Source of the DNA: Verrucomicrobiota bacterium
GTDB taxonomy: Bacteria; Verrucomicrobiota; Kiritimatiellia; Kiritimatiellales; Tichowtungiaceae
Direction: 5' to 3'
NCBI GenBank assembly: GCA_016342445.1
Contig: JAEIOF010000008.1
Coordinates: 1 to 35,520, forward strand
Length of the DNA stretch: 35,520 nt
Both the position numbers and the translations under genes were made by a program. Under the pieces are notes generated by a model. That model had not been told where the DNA came from. It saw nothing but the letters and a program-made list of their open reading frames with translations, and did not search any database. This document shows, in pieces, positions 22,390 through 29,950 of the stretch (position 1 is its first letter; the number at the start of each line of letters is the position of its first letter).

Positions 22390-23577
22390 CTACAGCCCAC
22401 CGTCCACAGCCCTCTTCGGCGCTTCCAGAAGCGCCATCCGCACATCGTTGCGCGGGAAATGAAGCGTAAAGGCCGTCCCGCGCTCCGGCGTGCTGCAGAT
22501 TTCAATCTCGCCGCCGTGATCGCGCAAAATCCGCTGAACAATCATCAGCCCGAGCCCCGACCCCTCTTCTTTGGTTGTATGATACGCCTCATAAATCGCG
22601 CCCAGATTTTCGGGGGCAATCCCGGGCCCGTTATCCGCAAAGCAAACGCTCACAAACCGGGGCGAGACCTCTGTGCTGATTTTCAGAATCCCGCCGTCTT
22701 CCATCGCCTGCAGCGCGTTTTTAATGATGTTAAAAAACGCCTGCTTCACCTGCGTCTCATCGGCCGGAACCGTCGGCAGATCCTTCGCCCGCTCGCGCTC
22801 CACCAGAATCCGGCGGTTCAGCACCTCGTGTTGCATCAGCTCCAGCGTCTCATCGAGAATTCGCTCCATCTCCACCGGCTGGCGGTCGGGAATCGATGGG
22901 CGGATCGCCCGTAAAAACTGGGTAATAATTCGATCCAACCGCTGCACCTCGCGTCTGGAAACCTCCACCAGCTCCGTCAAATTTTCACGCATCGACGCAT
23001 CCGACAGCTCTTCGAGCTCGCGCTCCAGCAGTTGCAGATGAATTGTCACCGCATTGAGCGGATTGCCGATTTCATGGGCCACGCCCGCCGCCAACAGCGT
23101 TAGTGCTTTCAACCGCTCCGACTCAATCGACTCCGCCGTCGTTTCCCGCTCGCGGGTCACATCGCGGAAAATCACCACTGCGCCCTGTTCCTTCAACTCC
23201 ACCGCCGAAAGCGGCACCACATAAAACTCCACAAAGCGATGATCCGGATAGGTCACCTCAATTTCGCGGCGGATCAGCTTCTCCCACTCGTCCTCATCGA
23301 GGTTCAGAACCTTTTCCCAATCGATATCGCGGATATAGCGGGCAATCGGCTGATCCTCGGCATCATCGAGCTTAAACCCGAACAGCGACTCCGCCGTCCG
23401 GTTGGCATAGCGAATCCGCGCGCCGCGACCCACCACCACGATGCCCTCCTGAATCGCCTGAAAAATCGTCTCCAGCAGACCCTTCTCTCGCGCCAGATGC
23501 AAAAACTGCGTCTGAACGCTGTCCGAGTCCATCCGGTCCAGCCGGTCGATCAACTTATCTAAAAACTTTGATTTCAT
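22390..23577 (-). CDS. PAS-domain sensor histidine kinase
   Basis: A 395-residue kinase with no clear membrane segment, so probably cytoplasmic. A short coiled N-terminus precedes a PAS domain (about 35-150, IQEGIVVVGRGARIRYANRTAESLFGF). The HisKA box is GVAHEIGNPLNAV with phospho-acceptor His168, and the ATPase domain has KNALQAM (N box), DNGPGIA and GSGLGLMIV (G boxes). The EIGNPL form is typical of NtrB/ZraS-like partners of sigma-54 regulators, and the regulator lies directly downstream. ATG 23577 (MKSKFLDKLIDRL) is chosen; the longer in-frame reading to 23697 runs through palindromes and has no family match. The ribosome-binding site is weak. Confidence 0.93.
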   Translation of the reverse strand: MKSKFLDKLIDRLDRMDSDSVQTQFLHLAREKGLLETIFQAIQEGIVVVGRGARIRYANRTAESLFGFKLDDAEDQPIARYIRDIDWEKVLNLDEDEWEKLIRREIEVTYPDHRFVEFYVVPLSAVELKEQGAVVIFRDVTRERETTAESIESERLKALTLLAAGVAHEIGNPLNAVTIHLQLLERELEELSDASMRENLTELVEVSRREVQRLDRIITQFLRAIRPSIPDRQPVEMERILDETLELMQHEVLNRRILVERERAKDLPTVPADETQVKQAFFNIIKNALQAMEDGGILKISTEVSPRFVSVCFADNGPGIAPENLGAIYEAYHTTKEEGSGLGLMIVQRILRDHGGEIEICSTPERGTAFTLHFPRNDVRMALLEAPKRAVDGGL

Positions 23578-23605
23578 AGGGGTATCACCGGATTTACTGC
23601 GACAA

Positions 23606-23633
23606 TTTGTACCATATTGCCCTGAAACCTCAA
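23606..23633 (-). promoter_or_regulatory. Candidate promoter of the sensor kinase gene
   Basis: On the minus strand TTGAGG (23633-23628), 16 bases, TACAAA (23611-23606). Transcription would begin near 23599, leaving a leader of about 22 bases. By-eye match. Confidence 0.35.
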
Positions 23634-23660
23634 GTCGACACTGCGCCAAAAAATCCCGCT

Positions 23661-23675
23661 TTCCAATGTTTGGAA
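23661..23675. repeat. Perfect intergenic palindrome copy (TTCCAATGTTTGGAA)
   Basis: In the 182-base divergent gap between the sensor kinase and the DUF1643-like gene, 15 bases before the expanded copy. Confidence 0.9.
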
Positions 23676-23690
23676 TAATTGGGGTAAAAA

Positions 23691-23729
23691 GTTCCAATGC
23701 CTGTAAAAAAAATTTACGAGGTTTGGAAC
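23691..23729. repeat. Expanded palindrome: GTTCCAA and TTGGAAC half-sites around an inner GTAAA-N5-TTTAC
   Basis: GTTCCAA (23691-23697), 5 bases, GTAAA (23703-23707), AAAAA, TTTAC (23713-23717), 5 bases, TTGGAAC (23723-23729). The spacing is exactly symmetric, so the dispersed palindrome appears here with a 25-base centre that is itself an inverted repeat. TTGGAA also fits a -35 hexamer for the next gene. Confidence 0.7.
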
Positions 23730-23751
23730 TTTTTGGTCAGCGTGGTTAAAT
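23723..23751 (+). promoter_or_regulatory. Candidate promoter of the DUF1643-like gene, leaderless
   Basis: TTGGAA (23723-23728, the right half of the expanded palindrome), 17 bases, TTAAAT (23746-23751). The start would fall at about 23758-23760, on the ATG. No ribosome-binding site is present. Confidence 0.4.
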
Positions 23752-23759
23752 GCGCGCTT

Positions 23760-24533
23760 ATGAGTGAGTTCATCTACGCCGCTGAGTTGAAGAAGACGTT
23801 CCGGTGCTACGGACACTTCTACCGCCTGAACATCGCAGGACAGGAGCCCCTCCTCTGCCGCAGCGTGCTGGAGATCACCTCGCTTCCGCGCGAAGCGGTC
23901 GGTGCCGGAACCGACCCCGACGATCTGTTCAACCGCTCTAAAGTAAACCACACCTTGGAAGGTATGGTTAAACCGTCTGCTCCAGATTTGCCGGATGCCG
24001 TGGTGATTATGATGAACCCCGGCTCGTCGCGCCCGATTGAGGAAGGCGACACGGACAGTCTGCTCACCATGCCCCTGCCCGACGATTTCAAAAAACCGCT
24101 CGTGCTGACGCAGCCGGACAACACGCAGTATCAGCTGATGCGCATCATGGCCTCCAAACACTGGAAACATATCCGCATCCTGAACATTTCCGACATCCGC
24201 GACCCGAAAAGCCCGAGCTTTATCGCCCGCACCAAAGCGCTCGACGGCATTGCCGGCGGTGAGGCGCACAGCCTTTTTTCCAAGGTTCGGAAAAATGAGC
24301 GCGAGCAGATGCTCCAGCGGAAATCCGGAGCCCCCTTCATTCTCGGCTGGGGTCAGGACGCCGGACTCATCCCGCTCGCCAAGCAGTGCCTCAACTGCAT
24401 CGAAGGTGAAAAGGTCATCACTGTGCCCGCCGAGGACAACCCGGCCCTCACCGCCCACCCCAGCCCGATGATGCAGGCCAAAAAAGAGGAATGGCTTGAA
24501 AGAATCCTCTCGGCGCTCAAAGATACCGAATAG
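23760..24533 (+). CDS. DUF1643-like protein
   Basis: A 257-residue protein of unknown function. The central VVIMMNPGSSRP, QPDNTQYQLMRIM and HIRILNISDIRDPKSPSFI resemble the DUF1643 family, where an N-P-S/G-like motif, a conserved R-like segment and a VxNLxxxRxxxP strand follow in this order; the family has no settled biochemical role. ATG 23760 (MSEFIYAAELKKTFRCYGHFYRL) is preferred over 23697, since the earlier codon lies in a palindrome. Neither has a ribosome-binding site, and promoter-like hexamers suggest a leaderless message from 23760. Two palindrome copies give ASKHWKH and FSKVRKN. It heads a plus-strand run with the nucleotidyltransferase and exonuclease genes. Confidence 0.65.
   Translation: MSEFIYAAELKKTFRCYGHFYRLNIAGQEPLLCRSVLEITSLPREAVGAGTDPDDLFNRSKVNHTLEGMVKPSAPDLPDAVVIMMNPGSSRPIEEGDTDSLLTMPLPDDFKKPLVLTQPDNTQYQLMRIMASKHWKHIRILNISDIRDPKSPSFIARTKALDGIAGGEAHSLFSKVRKNEREQMLQRKSGAPFILGWGQDAGLIPLAKQCLNCIEGEKVITVPAEDNPALTAHPSPMMQAKKEEWLERILSALKDTE
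24152..24166. repeat. Intragenic palindrome copy, two mismatches (CTCCAAACACTGGAA)
   Basis: Symmetric change in both outer half-sites; encodes ASKHWKH in the DUF1643-like gene. Confidence 0.6.
24278..24292. repeat. Intragenic palindrome copy, one mismatch (TTCCAAGGTTCGGAA)
   Basis: Second copy in the DUF1643-like gene, encoding FSKVRKN. Confidence 0.75.
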
Positions 24534-24546
24534 AAAAATTGCCCCT

Positions 24547-26496
24547 ATGCTCACATCCACAAACTTCATTCTGGATCGGATTGTTTCTGCACTGAAACAG
24601 TTTCCTCCCTTTTCCATGTTTGAAGAGGATGATCTTCAGGAGCTGTCGCGCACGGCAAAAGTACAGGTATTGACCCAGGGCGATGCCGTCTGGAAACAGG
24701 GCGATCCGCCGGGGAATGAGGTGCTGTTTCTTGCCCGCGGGCGAGTCGAATACTTTCATCAGGTGGCGGAGCGAAGCGAACTGATTGATATCCGCGATGT
24801 CGGGGATACCCTCGGCCTTTCAGCGCTTCATGAAGGCGAACCCTACCGGGTAACCGCTCTCGCCGCCGAAGACTGTATCCTCTACGTTCTGACCTGGCCG
24901 ATGATTCGTGATTTGCTTCAGAAAAATGATGCAGCCCGTTATTATGTCCGCCGCCATCTCTTCTGGGGCATGCGAGTCGGGCGATCCCTGCCGGACACCG
25001 GGCTGGAGGCCACCGGCGCCGCACAAAACGTGCTTGAGGCGCACCTGAAAGGGGCGCACACCATCTCGCCGCGCCCGCCGGAACGCCTGCTCTGCTGCAC
25101 GCCACAGACTTCCATCCGCGAAGCGGCACAACAGATGAGCGCCAAACGGGTTCCCTCCATTCTGATCACCAATGCCGACCGGCACCCGATCGGGATCGTC
25201 ACCCGCAGCGATCTGGTGAAAAACGTGGTGGCTGGCGACACCAACCGGGCACTGCCGGTTTCCACGATCATGGCCGCGCCGGTTGTCACCGTAGAAGCGA
25301 ATTCAAGCAGTGCCGCCGCCACCCTGACCATGCTGCGCCGACGAATCGGACAGGTTTGCGTCACGGCCGACGGCACGGCCGGATCCCCGGCGATGGATGT
25401 CTGCACCCAGAAAGATCTGCTGGCGCAAAGCGGACGCCATCCTGCCGGATTTATTCACGACATCCGTCTGGCACAGTCGCCGGCGCGCTACCGGGAAATC
25501 TGCGACGACATCGAGCGGATGGCTCTCACCTATCTGGAGGCAGGCATGTCGGGCATGCTGCTGGGCGAAATCTGCGCCGAACTCTACGACGAACTGGTTC
25601 GGCATCTGATTTCAGCCGCCATGGCCGAACTGACCGATCAGGGGAATTTCCCGCCGGATATTCCCTGGGCCTGGATGGCGGTCGGCAGCGACGGCCGGCG
25701 CGAACAGGTCCTGCGAACCGATATGGACAACGCGTTTGTTTTCGCAGCCACCGGGGACGCCAAGCAGGACGAACAAAACCGAGCCTACTTTCTGGAGCTT
25801 GCAAAACGGGTCATTGACCAGATGGTCGCGGCGGGTTTTGCCCGTTGTCAGGGCGCGGTGATGGCGTCCAACCCCAACTGGTGCAAAACGGATGCGGAAT
25901 GGATCGGCGAACTGAAAAATACCGACCTGCTAATCAGCGGAACCCATATGCTGCGGGCGCTGATTCTTTACGACCTCCGGCTGGTCGACGGCGATGCCGC
26001 CCTGTGTGAGAGCATCCGTCAAACGGTGTTTGAAACCGCAAAAAACTCACTCTCAATCAAGCTGGCCATGGCGGAACGGATCGTCGCCACACCGCCACCG
26101 TTGAACTTCCGCGGAAAGTTTATCGTCGAGAAAAAAGGCGGTAATGAGGGAGAATTCGACATTAAAGCCCGGGGACTTACCCCGTTGCGCGACACCGCCC
26201 GGCTGTTCGCGCTGCACTTCGGCCTGCGTCAGCACTACTCCACCGGCGGCCGCTGGCTGGAGCTGGCTCACGCGCATCCTGAATTGAGCGAACTGGCTTT
26301 TCTTGCGCGCGAGGGGTACGACCTGCTGTTGCGCATCCGCACCCTGACCGGCCTGCAACGCGGCGACGATGGACGCTATGTCAACCCCGCCGCACTGACC
26401 AAACTCCAGCAAGGGCAGCTCGTCAATGTATTCGACGTTCAGCGCATGGCGCAGGCCTCCGTGCGCGCCCGCTTCGCCATCGACCCGCGATCATGA
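24547..26496 (+). CDS. cNMP-binding / CBS-pair / DUF294 nucleotidyltransferase protein
   Basis: A 649-residue cytoplasmic signalling-type protein. The N-terminal cyclic-nucleotide-binding-like domain (about 12-130) has FPPFSMFEEDDLQEL and GDTLGLSALHEGEPYRVTA. A CBS pair (about 185-295) follows, with PSILITNADRHPIGIVTRSDL. The DUF294 nucleotidyltransferase core has GSDGRREQVLRTDMDNA near residues 379-395, matching the GlnD-like G-S-x-G-R-x-E...D-x-D pattern, with Asp side chains for metal. A C-terminal DUF294 extension follows. Such proteins are thought to modify targets with nucleotides in response to ligands, but the targets are unknown. ATG 24547 has no ribosome-binding site and lies 13 bases after the previous stop; an earlier start at 24496 would overlap. 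It overlaps the exonuclease gene by ATGA. Confidence 0.9.
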   Translation: MLTSTNFILDRIVSALKQFPPFSMFEEDDLQELSRTAKVQVLTQGDAVWKQGDPPGNEVLFLARGRVEYFHQVAERSELIDIRDVGDTLGLSALHEGEPYRVTALAAEDCILYVLTWPMIRDLLQKNDAARYYVRRHLFWGMRVGRSLPDTGLEATGAAQNVLEAHLKGAHTISPRPPERLLCCTPQTSIREAAQQMSAKRVPSILITNADRHPIGIVTRSDLVKNVVAGDTNRALPVSTIMAAPVVTVEANSSSAAATLTMLRRRIGQVCVTADGTAGSPAMDVCTQKDLLAQSGRHPAGFIHDIRLAQSPARYREICDDIERMALTYLEAGMSGMLLGEICAELYDELVRHLISAAMAELTDQGNFPPDIPWAWMAVGSDGRREQVLRTDMDNAFVFAATGDAKQDEQNRAYFLELAKRVIDQMVAAGFARCQGAVMASNPNWCKTDAEWIGELKNTDLLISGTHMLRALILYDLRLVDGDAALCESIRQTVFETAKNSLSIKLAMAERIVATPPPLNFRGKFIVEKKGGNEGEFDIKARGLTPLRDTARLFALHFGLRQHYSTGGRWLELAHAHPELSELAFLAREGYDLLLRIRTLTGLQRGDDGRYVNPAALTKLQQGQLVNVFDVQRMAQASVRARFAIDPRS

Positions 26497-27176
26497 TAAA
26501 TCCTTTTTCAAAAAAAGAGCATCCGGAGTTTATCCGCGACTATCTCATCGCCGCGAAGCAGCGAAAGTCGGGGAAGAGACTGCTGAGTGACGAACGGATT
26601 GTCGTGCTCGATATAGAAACCAACGGCCGCCCGTTGGAATCCGATGAGATTCTTTCGCTGGCTCTTTTTGAAATTGTCAACGGACAGATTGAGTTAAGCC
26701 GGCAACGGAAATGGATTGTCTATCACCCCGACACCCGCCCCACCCGCGCCACGGCGATTCACGGGATTTTGCCCTGCGAAACGGAACAGGGAGTCCCGGA
26801 GCCGGAACTGCTCAAAGAATTGATTCCCATTCTCGCGGGAGCACTGGTGGTCTGCCACCATATCCGCTTTGACCTCTCCCGCATCAACAAAATTTTATAC
26901 CGTCATTTCAAAGTCCGGTTTAAAACGCAGGCCATCGATACCGCCATCCTGGCAATGCATGAGCTCTCCGCCTTTCACAAAACCGGATACCCGAACCAGC
27001 GAGCCCCCTCGCTCGACGAAATCTGCGCACAGTTCAACCTGCCGGCGACGGCCCGCCACACCGCGGAGGGAGACGCCTTCACAACAGCACAGGCATTCCT
27101 GTTCCTCTGCGGACGCCTGCAACGGCGCCTCGGCCGCCCTATACGAGTCCGTGATTTGCCCCTGTCAGAATTCTGA
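26493..27176 (+). CDS. DEDDh-family 3'-5' exonuclease, DnaQ-like
   Basis: A 227-residue nuclease of the DnaQ/RNase T fold, acting on DNA or RNA 3' ends with two metal ions. All acidic positions are visible: DIETNG (Asp40, Glu42), HHIRFD (Asp127, with His where Asn is usual in HNxxFD) and the HTAEGDA motif (His189, Asp194). IHGILP corresponds to the HGIT-like region of DnaQ relatives. The start overlaps the preceding stop as ATGA, a sign of translational coupling. In other bacteria DUF294-type nucleotidyltransferases are also found next to such exonucleases, so the pair is probably a functional unit. It is not a polymerase III epsilon subunit by context. Confidence 0.9.
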   Translation: MINPFSKKEHPEFIRDYLIAAKQRKSGKRLLSDERIVVLDIETNGRPLESDEILSLALFEIVNGQIELSRQRKWIVYHPDTRPTRATAIHGILPCETEQGVPEPELLKELIPILAGALVVCHHIRFDLSRINKILYRHFKVRFKTQAIDTAILAMHELSAFHKTGYPNQRAPSLDEICAQFNLPATARHTAEGDAFTTAQAFLFLCGRLQRRLGRPIRVRDLPLSEF

Positions 27177-27232
27177 ACCGGCTTTTCCAAGGTTTGGAAA
27201 AAATGGCCAGGAAAATTCCAAGGTTTGGAAAC
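27177..27232. terminator. Two perfect palindromes between convergent genes; bidirectional terminator candidate
   Basis: TTCCAAGGTTTGGAA occurs at 27185-27199 and again, identical including the spacer, at 27216-27230. The first is bounded by CTTTT and AAAAAA, so RNA from either strand would form a hairpin next to A/U-rich sequence. It separates the exonuclease and YccA genes. Confidence 0.65.
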
Positions 27233-27961
27233 TCATCTGCGGCTCTGAAGCTTGGAGAGCAGGCGTAAAATTTCGAGGTAGAGCCAGACGAGGGTGACAA
27301 TGAGTCCGAAGGCTGCGTACCACTCCATATACTTCGGCGCGCCCTGCTCGGCGCCCTGTTCGATGAAGTCGAAGTCGAGCACGAGGTTGAGCGCCGCAAT
27401 CACAACCACCACCGCGCTGAAGCCGATACCAATCGGGCCGCTTCCATAGATCATGGGAATCTGCACGCCGAAGAAACCGAGAATCATCGAAGCCAGATAA
27501 AACAGCGCGATGCCGCCGGTCGCGGCAACGATCCCGAGTTTGAAATTCTCCGTCACTTTGATGAGACGCGAGGTGTAGGCCAGAAGCAACGCGCCGAGCG
27601 TTCCGAAGGTGAGCAGAACAGCCTGCATGACGATCCCCGGAAAACGCGCCTCAAACAGACTGGAAATTCCGCCCAGCATAACGCCCTGACAAACCGCATA
27701 AAGCGGTGCCGTGAACGGAGCCGCCTTTTTGTTGAAAATGGTAATCAACGCCACAACAAAGCCGGCAATGCCGCCGATTACGGCCCAGCCAGAACCTGTT
27801 TCCGTCGCGGCCGGACTCCACGTGAGCAGAGTCGCGGCGAACAGCAGCGCGAGCAGCATGGCCGTACGGCTGACCGTTCCCTGTATAGTCATAACCTGCG
27901 CGCCCTCGCAGGCGACATCAAAGGTTTTAGCGTTCAAAGCGGGGTTGGCGGTACGCATCAT
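27233..27961 (-). CDS. Bax inhibitor-1/YccA-family membrane protein
   Basis: A 242-residue integral membrane protein with about seven hydrophobic segments. After a soluble N-terminus (MRTANPALNAKTFD, typical of this subgroup), helices begin near residue 31. Conserved features include VCQGVMLGGISSLFE, GTLGALLLAYTSRLIKVTENF and the acidic ALNLVLDFDFIEQGA segment, which holds the Asp residues implicated in pH-gated calcium leak in the BI-1 family. AAGGAG precedes the tandem ATGs at 27961 and 27958. Its physiological role in bacteria is unclear. The family call is firm from pattern; the pH/calcium role is family knowledge only. Confidence 0.92.
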   Translation of the reverse strand: MMRTANPALNAKTFDVACEGAQVMTIQGTVSRTAMLLALLFAATLLTWSPAATETGSGWAVIGGIAGFVVALITIFNKKAAPFTAPLYAVCQGVMLGGISSLFEARFPGIVMQAVLLTFGTLGALLLAYTSRLIKVTENFKLGIVAATGGIALFYLASMILGFFGVQIPMIYGSGPIGIGFSAVVVVIAALNLVLDFDFIEQGAEQGAPKYMEWYAAFGLIVTLVWLYLEILRLLSKLQSRR

Positions 27962-28033
27962 GGGGTTTCTCCTTTTTTATTTCCCGGGAATTAAAGCGAT
28001 TCGTTCACAAAATTGCAAAACTGTTCAATGAGC

Positions 28034-28062
28034 TTGAATCAACAGGTTTCAGGCCGCATTCT
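28034..28062 (+). promoter_or_regulatory. Weak candidate promoter of the sulfatase maturase gene
   Basis: TTGAAT (28034-28039), 17 bases, CATTCT (28057-28062), ending 9 bases before the ATG. The -10 is poor, but the spacing equals that of the two other genes lacking ribosome-binding sites. Confidence 0.25.
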
Positions 28063-28071
28063 CCCCGCACT

Positions 28072-29310
28072 ATGCTGAATAAAAAACGCCCCTTTCATCT
28101 GATGGCCAAGCCGGCGGGTCCTGATTGCAACCTCGCATGCAAATACTGCTTCTACCTCGAAAAAGAGGTTCTCTTTGGCGAACAGAAGGTGCACCGCATG
28201 AACGACGAGGTGCTTGATGCCTACATCAAGCAATACTGCGAGTCGCAGAACACCCCCGAAATCGTTTTCGCGTGGCAGGGCGGCGAGCCCACCCTGATGG
28301 GCATCGAGTTTTTTCAAAAGGCCGTTCTGCTTCAAAAAAAATATTCAGCGGGCCGGCCTGTGCAAAACGCCTTCCAGACCAACGGCACACTGATCAACAA
28401 CGACTGGTGCAAGTTTCTGGCAAAGGAGAATTTTCTGATCGGCCTGAGCCTCGACGGCCCGCGCCACATTCACGACAAGTTTCGCGTCGACCGCGGCGGC
28501 AAGCCGACCTTCGACCGGGTGATGAAAGCCCTCAAGCTGATGAAGGCTCACCGGGTGGAATTCAACACCCTCACCTGCGTCACCCGCCAGAACGCGCCCT
28601 TCGCGGTAGAGATTTATGAGTTCCTGAAAGGAACGGGCAGCACGTTCCTGCAGTTCATTCCGATCATCGAGCGCAAGCCGGACAACGAAGCCGCTCGCCT
28701 CGGCCTGAAGCTCGCCCTGCCGCCCGACCTCGCCGCCGACGATAACGACGACCGCGTGATGCCCTGGAGCGTTCAGCCGGAGCAGTACGGACAGTTCTTG
28801 ATCGATATTTTTGACGAATGGGTCCGGCACGATGTCGGCAACGTCTTCGTGCAAATGTTCGATGTGATGCTCAACGGATGGATGGACATGCCACCGCCGC
28901 TCTGCATTTTCGCTGAGCGCTGCGGCGACTCCCTGATTATTGAACACAACGGCGACATCTACGCCTGCGACCATTTCGTCTACCCCGACTTCCTGCGCGG
29001 CAATATCCTTGAAACACCCATGACCGATCTGACGGGTTCACCCGAGCAGAAAAAATTCGGCGACGACAAATTTGATTCGCTTCCCGACTACTGCAAAAAG
29101 TGCGACGTCATGTTTGTCTGCCACGGCGAGTGCCCCAAGCACCGCTTCATCTACACGCCCGATGGCAAACCCGGTCTCAACTGGCTCTGCGAAGGCTACA
29201 AAATGTTCATGCACCACATCGACCCGTATATGCGGACGATGGCCAAGCTGCTGCGCGAAAACCGCCCCTGCGCCGACATCATGCGGATGATTCCGCCGAA
29301 AGCCGGATGA
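28072..29310 (+). CDS. Anaerobic sulfatase-maturating enzyme (radical SAM/SPASM)
   Basis: A 412-residue radical SAM enzyme that converts an active-site Cys or Ser of sulfatases to formylglycine under anaerobic conditions. The radical SAM cluster motif is CNLACKYC (Cys19, Cys23, Cys26). FAWQGGEPTLMG is the following strand, and AFQTNGTLIN and GLSLDGPRHIHD match the anSME group. The C-terminal SPASM region has the cysteines for two auxiliary clusters (CGDSLIIEHNGDIYACDHFVYP, then YCKKCDVMFVCHGECPKHR). The ATG has no ribosome-binding site. No sulfatase gene is in the window, so it must serve sulfatases elsewhere. That suits a saccharolytic bacterium using sulfated polysaccharides, as known for Kiritimatiellota. 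Confidence 0.95.
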   Translation: MLNKKRPFHLMAKPAGPDCNLACKYCFYLEKEVLFGEQKVHRMNDEVLDAYIKQYCESQNTPEIVFAWQGGEPTLMGIEFFQKAVLLQKKYSAGRPVQNAFQTNGTLINNDWCKFLAKENFLIGLSLDGPRHIHDKFRVDRGGKPTFDRVMKALKLMKAHRVEFNTLTCVTRQNAPFAVEIYEFLKGTGSTFLQFIPIIERKPDNEAARLGLKLALPPDLAADDNDDRVMPWSVQPEQYGQFLIDIFDEWVRHDVGNVFVQMFDVMLNGWMDMPPPLCIFAERCGDSLIIEHNGDIYACDHFVYPDFLRGNILETPMTDLTGSPEQKKFGDDKFDSLPDYCKKCDVMFVCHGECPKHRFIYTPDGKPGLNWLCEGYKMFMHHIDPYMRTMAKLLRENRPCADIMRMIPPKAG

Positions 29311-29316
29311 TCCGGC
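29302..29316. repeat. GCCGGATGATCCGGC palindrome at the end of the maturase gene
   Basis: A 6-3-6 palindrome of the same form as those at 76-90 and 8847-8861, here overlapping the TGA stop codon and followed 11 bases later by a TTCCAA-type copy. Confidence 0.65.
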
Positions 29317-29327
29317 AGGTCTGTTTT

Positions 29328-29404
29328 TTCCAAGGTCTGGAAAAAAGAAACCCCGTTTTTCCAAAGGTTGGAAAAGCGGGGCCCAAACGTTCCAATGCCT
29401 GGAA
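29328..29404. repeat. Cluster of three palindrome copies between convergent maturase and ilvH genes
   Basis: TTCCAAGGTCTGGAA (29328-29342, one mismatch), TTCCAAAGGTTGGAA (29359-29373, perfect) and TTCCAATGCCTGGAA (29390-29404, one mismatch). The third is extended by AACG/CGTT flanks to a longer hairpin. Confidence 0.88.
29339..29381 (-). terminator. Intrinsic terminator candidate for ilvBH
   Basis: The middle palindrome copy is extended by a CCCC/GGGG clamp (arms 29351-29364 and 29368-29381, one mismatched pair, loop of 3). On the minus strand it is followed by a T-rich run (TTTCTTTTTT). It lies 30 bases after the ilvH stop codon. Confidence 0.7.
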
Positions 29405-29410
29405 ACGTTC

Positions 29411-29911
29411 CTAGGTGATTTCCACGCCGCGCGACATCAGCACTTTGCCGGTGCGAACAATTTCGATGATCTTGAATTTATGAATCATTTCCATCAGTGC
29501 ATCAATCTTGGCGGGGTCGCCAACCACCTGAAGTATGATCGACTCGTCGGTGAGATCGACGGTCTTGCACCCGAAGTGCTCGGCAATCTGCAACGCTTCG
29601 CCGCGGTCTTCCGCCGCGACCGCAATCTTGATCAACCCCATCTCTTTAACGACGGCGTCGTCAAACGTGTGATCCGTGCAATGCAGCACATCAACCAGCT
29701 TCCCGACCTGTTTGATGATCTGCCCGAGTCCGTCCTCCGCACCGCTGACGCCGATGGTCATGCGCGAAAAGTTCCCGTCGATGGCCGACGAAACCACGAG
29801 CGATTCGATGTTGTAGCCGCGCCGTGAAAAGGTCTGCGCGATGCGCGCCAGCACGCCGGGCTTGTTGGTGACATAAACGCTGAGAGTATGAATAGTTTTA
29901 TTATTGGTCAT
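29411..29911 (-). CDS. ilvH: Acetolactate synthase small (regulatory) subunit
   Basis: Regulatory subunit of acetohydroxyacid synthase; binds valine and activates the large subunit. The 166-residue product is of family length. An N-terminal ACT domain (HTLSVYVTNKPGVLARIAQTFSRRGYNIESL) is followed by a C-terminal domain with KIAVAAEDRGEALQIAEHFGCKTVDL. AGGAG precedes the ATG. It follows ilvB by 39 bases, the usual ilvBH order, and ends at a palindrome-based terminator. Confidence 0.96.
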   Translation of the reverse strand: MTNNKTIHTLSVYVTNKPGVLARIAQTFSRRGYNIESLVVSSAIDGNFSRMTIGVSGAEDGLGQIIKQVGKLVDVLHCTDHTFDDAVVKEMGLIKIAVAAEDRGEALQIAEHFGCKTVDLTDESIILQVVGDPAKIDALMEMIHKFKIIEIVRTGKVLMSRGVEIT

Positions 29912-29950
29912 AATATTCTCCTGAAAGTTTTTCCGATCCCTGTCTCCGGC

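Noticed and set aside
23578-23697. N-terminal extension of the sensor kinase
   Set aside because: It runs through the palindrome at 23661-23675 and the likely promoter, with no family resemblance.
28072-29310. Maturase as part of a peptide (RiPP) biosynthesis locus
   Set aside because: The motifs fit the anaerobic sulfatase-maturase group, and no precursor-peptide gene was seen beside it.
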